Shown here in pieces: positions 62,111-64,000 of a DNA stretch of 64,000 nucleotides. Numbering within the stretch: the stretch's first letter is position 1; each line of letters starts with the position of its first letter. The notes under the pieces were generated by a model that worked only from the letters and a program-made list of their open reading frames with translations, had not been told where the DNA came from and ran no database searches. This DNA is from Arthrobacter sp. NtRootA1 (lineage in GTDB: Bacteria > Actinomycetota > Actinomycetes > Actinomycetales > Micrococcaceae): the NCBI RefSeq assembly GCF_019976975.1, contig NZ_AP024630.1, positions 1,736,001-1,800,000 on the forward strand, read 5' to 3'. The position numbers and the translations under genes were made by a program.

Positions 62111-64000
62111 GTGACTTCCAGCAATGATTCGTTCGTCCACCTGCACACCCACACCGAATACTCCATGCTGGATGGAGCGGCCAGGCTGGGTGAGCTGTTC
62201 GATGAAACCGAACGCCTGGGGATGCCCGCCCTGGCCACCACTGATCACGGCTACCTCTTTGGTGCCTTCGATTTTTGGCGCAAGGCCACGGACAAGGGCA
62301 TCAAGCCGATCATCGGCGTAGAAGCCTACGTAACCCCTGGTACGGCCCGGGGTGACAAGGAACGCGTCCGCTGGGGAGATGAGAGCCAGCGCAAAGACGA
62401 TGTCTCAGGTGGTGGTTCCTACACCCACATGACGCTCTTGAGCTACAACAACGTGGGCATGCGGAACCTGTTCCGGGCTTCGTCCATTGCTTCGTTGGAT
62501 TCCGTCTTCGGCAAGTGGCCCCGCCTGGATCGGGAACTGCTCAATACGTACTCCGAGGGGCTCATTGCCACTACGGGCTGCCCGTCCGGTGAAGTCCAGA
62601 CCCGCCTTCGGCTTGGCCAGTACCGCGAAGCGCTGGAGGCCGCGGCAGAGTTCAGGGACATCTTTGGTGCGGAGAATTATTTCTGCGAACTGATGGACCA
62701 TGGCCTGGACATTGAACGCCGTGTCACAGGGGACCTCCTGCGGCTGGCCAAGGACCTGAACCTTCCGTTGGTAGCCACCAACGACCTCCATTACACACAC
62801 GAGCACGATGCCAAGGCCCACGAGGCACTGCTGGCCATTCAGTCCGGTTCCACGCTCCTTGAGCCCACCTACGATAATGGCGGGTCCCGTTTTGCCTTCT
62901 CCGGCAGCGGCTATTACCTGAAATCCCCGCAGGAAATGCGTGAGCTTTTCCGCGACCACCCGGATGCTTGCGATAACACGCTGCTCATTGCAGAACGCTG
63001 TGAGGTGTCCTTCAACACTGACGCCAACTACATGCCGCGCTTTCCTTGCCCGCCGGGCGAGGACGAAACCTCCTGGCTGGTCAAGGAAGTGGACAAAGGG
63101 CTGGCCTACCGCTATCCGCAGGGCGTGCCGGACAAGGTGCGCAAGCAGGCTGACTACGAGCTCGGGGTCATCACCTCCATGGGCTTCCCCGGGTACTTCC
63201 TGGTGGTCGCCGACTTCATCAACTGGGCCAAGAACAACGGGATCCGTGTTGGTCCGGGGCGTGGTTCCGGTGCAGGCTCCATGGTGGCCTACGCCATGCG
63301 TATTACTGACCTTGATCCGCTCCAGCACGGCCTGATCTTCGAACGCTTCCTCAACCCGGACCGTGTCTCGATGCCTGACTTCGACGTCGACTTCGATGAC
63401 CGCCGCCGCTCCGAGGTGATCGACTATGTCACCAAGAAGTACGGCGACGAGCGCGTGGCGATGATCGTCACGTATGGAACCATCAAAACCAAGCAGGCGC
63501 TCAAGGACTCCTCCCGCGTGCTTGGCTACCCGTTCAGCATGGGAGAGCAGCTGACCAAGGCGCTCCCGCCCGCCGTCATGGCCAAGGACATCCCGCTAGC
63601 AGATATCCAAAACCCCGAGTCCAAGCGCTACAGCGAGGCAGGAGATTTCCGCCAGCTGATCGCCACGGATCCCGAGGCCGCCAAAGTCTTCGAGACCGCG
63701 CTGGGTATTGAGGGACTGAAGCGCCAGTGGGGCGTGCACGCGGCCGGCGTCATCATGTCCTCGGATCCCATCATTGATGTCATCCCTATCATGCGCCGTT
63801 TCCAGGACGGCCAGGTCATCACCCAGTTCGATTATCCGACGTCCGAAGGCCTCGGCCTGATCAAGATGGACTTCCTGGGCCTTCGAAACCTGACGATCAT
63901 TTCGGATGCCCTGGAAAACATCAAGATGAACCGCGGCATTGAACTGGACCTGGAAAACCTGGAACTCGACGATGCTGCGTCGTACGAGCTCCTGGCGCGC
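62111..64000 (+). CDS. dnaE: DNA polymerase III subunit alpha (5-prime part)
   Basis: 630 codons are visible; the frame runs off the right edge, so more than 500 C-terminal residues are missing. GTG codons at 62108 and 62111 are both possible starts. The PHP domain opens with [20 protein letters not shown] and TTDHGYLFG. The polymerase core contains [18 protein letters not shown], the catalytic aspartates in [12 protein letters not shown], and [11 protein letters not shown]. It is the replicative polymerase subunit; actinobacterial DnaE1 also proofreads through the intact PHP domain, whose His and Asp residues are present here. The gene follows rluD by 70 bp but appears to have its own promoter. 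Confidence 0.97.
   Translation, partial: MTSSNDSFVHLHTHTEYSMLDGAARLGELFDETERLGMPALATTDHGYLFGAFDFWRKATDKGIKPIIGVEAYVTPGTARGDKERVRWGDESQRKDDVSGGGSYTHMTLLSYNNVGMRNLFRASSIASLDSVFGKWPRLDRELLNTYSEGLIATTGCPSGEVQTRLRLGQYREALEAAAEFRDIFGAENYFCELMDHGLDIERRVTGDLLRLAKDLNLPLVATNDLHYTHEHDAKAHEALLAIQSGSTLLEPTYDNGGSRFAFSGSGYYLKSPQEMRELFRDHPDACDNTLLIAERCEVSFNTDANYMPRFPCPPGEDETSWLVKEVDKGLAYRYPQGVPDKVRKQADYELGVITSMGFPGYFLVVADFINWAKNNGIRVGPGRGSGAGSMVAYAMRITDLDPLQHGLIFERFLNPDRVSMPDFDVDFDDRRRSEVIDYVTKKYGDERVAMIVTYGTIKTKQALKDSSRVLGYPFSMGEQLTKALPPAVMAKDIPLADIQNPESKRYSEAGDFRQLIATDPEAAKVFETALGIEGLKRQWGVHAAGVIMSSDPIIDVIPIMRRFQDGQVITQFDYPTSEGLGLIKMDFLGLRNLTIISDALENIKMNRGIELDLENLELDDAASYELLAR

Overview
The window reads as a chromosomal segment of a high-GC Gram-positive actinobacterium of the Micrococcaceae, most likely Arthrobacter or Paenarthrobacter. 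The evidence is the complete actinobacterial dcw cluster with sepF, yggT and divIVA behind ftsZ, the garA/ftsR/DUF151/merR block, class II DAHP synthase beside a PASTA kinase, frequent GTG and TTG starts, and several apparently leaderless genes. All identifications come from reading the proteins; no database search was run. Gene order over most of the window resembles, in blocks, that of Mycobacterium tuberculosis.

Layout. (1) 1-4.8 kb: the N-terminal part of a TPR protein cut by the window edge, then a CitA/CitB-type two-component pair divergent from a DctA dicarboxylate carrier, with a CRP-type palindrome in the shared promoter region. (2) 5-13 kb: chromosome segregation and an RNA/nucleotide operon: parA, scpA, scpB, rluB-type pseudouridine synthase, tyrA, cmk, a PlsC-type acyltransferase and der, mostly overlapping or closely spaced. 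(3) 13.1-14.6 kb: tRNA-Pro(GGG), then an apparently intact IS256/IS1249-type element with 24-bp perfect terminal repeats and an exact 8-bp target duplication. (4) 14.6-17.1 kb: a marR/MFS pair divergent around a repeated operator, and a small membrane protein. (5) 17.2-21.3 kb: gcvH, garA-like FHA protein, ftsR-like MerR, DUF151 nuclease, a second MerR, and an orphan ParA. (6) 21.5-31.1 kb: pyruvate carboxylase, acyl-CoA ligase, ROK glucokinase, a membrane protein with two tandem alpha/beta hydrolases, and a second acyltransferase. (7) 31.2-40.5 kb: class II DAHP synthase, PASTA kinase, LysM lytic transglycosylase, Rv2175c-like HTH protein, polyprenyl synthetase, lipoprotein, dinB and a DUF3040 protein. 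(8) 40.9-60.4 kb: the division and cell wall cluster mraZ-rsmH-ftsL-ftsI-murE-murF-mraY-murD-ftsW-murG-murC-ftsQ-ftsZ-pgeF-yggS-sepF-yggT-divIVA. (9) 60.5-64 kb: lspA, rluD and the start of dnaE.

Functionally the window is dominated by envelope growth and division. The dcw genes make and polymerise lipid II and build the divisome. PknB-like kinase, LysM transglycosylase, SepF, DivIVA and FtsR are plausible regulators or partners of that machinery. Carbon metabolism is represented by DctA, pyruvate carboxylase, glucokinase, GcvH and a GarA-like switch protein that could link kinase signalling to 2-oxoglutarate metabolism.

I found no phage, CRISPR array, defence island or biosynthetic cluster, and no clearly new system. 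The most interesting signals are regulatory: a near-identical 18-bp box shared by the parA and ftsZ promoters, an array of eight 9-bp repeats before the lytic transglycosylase, a three-repeat MraZ-type operator, and a set of leaderless start sites.
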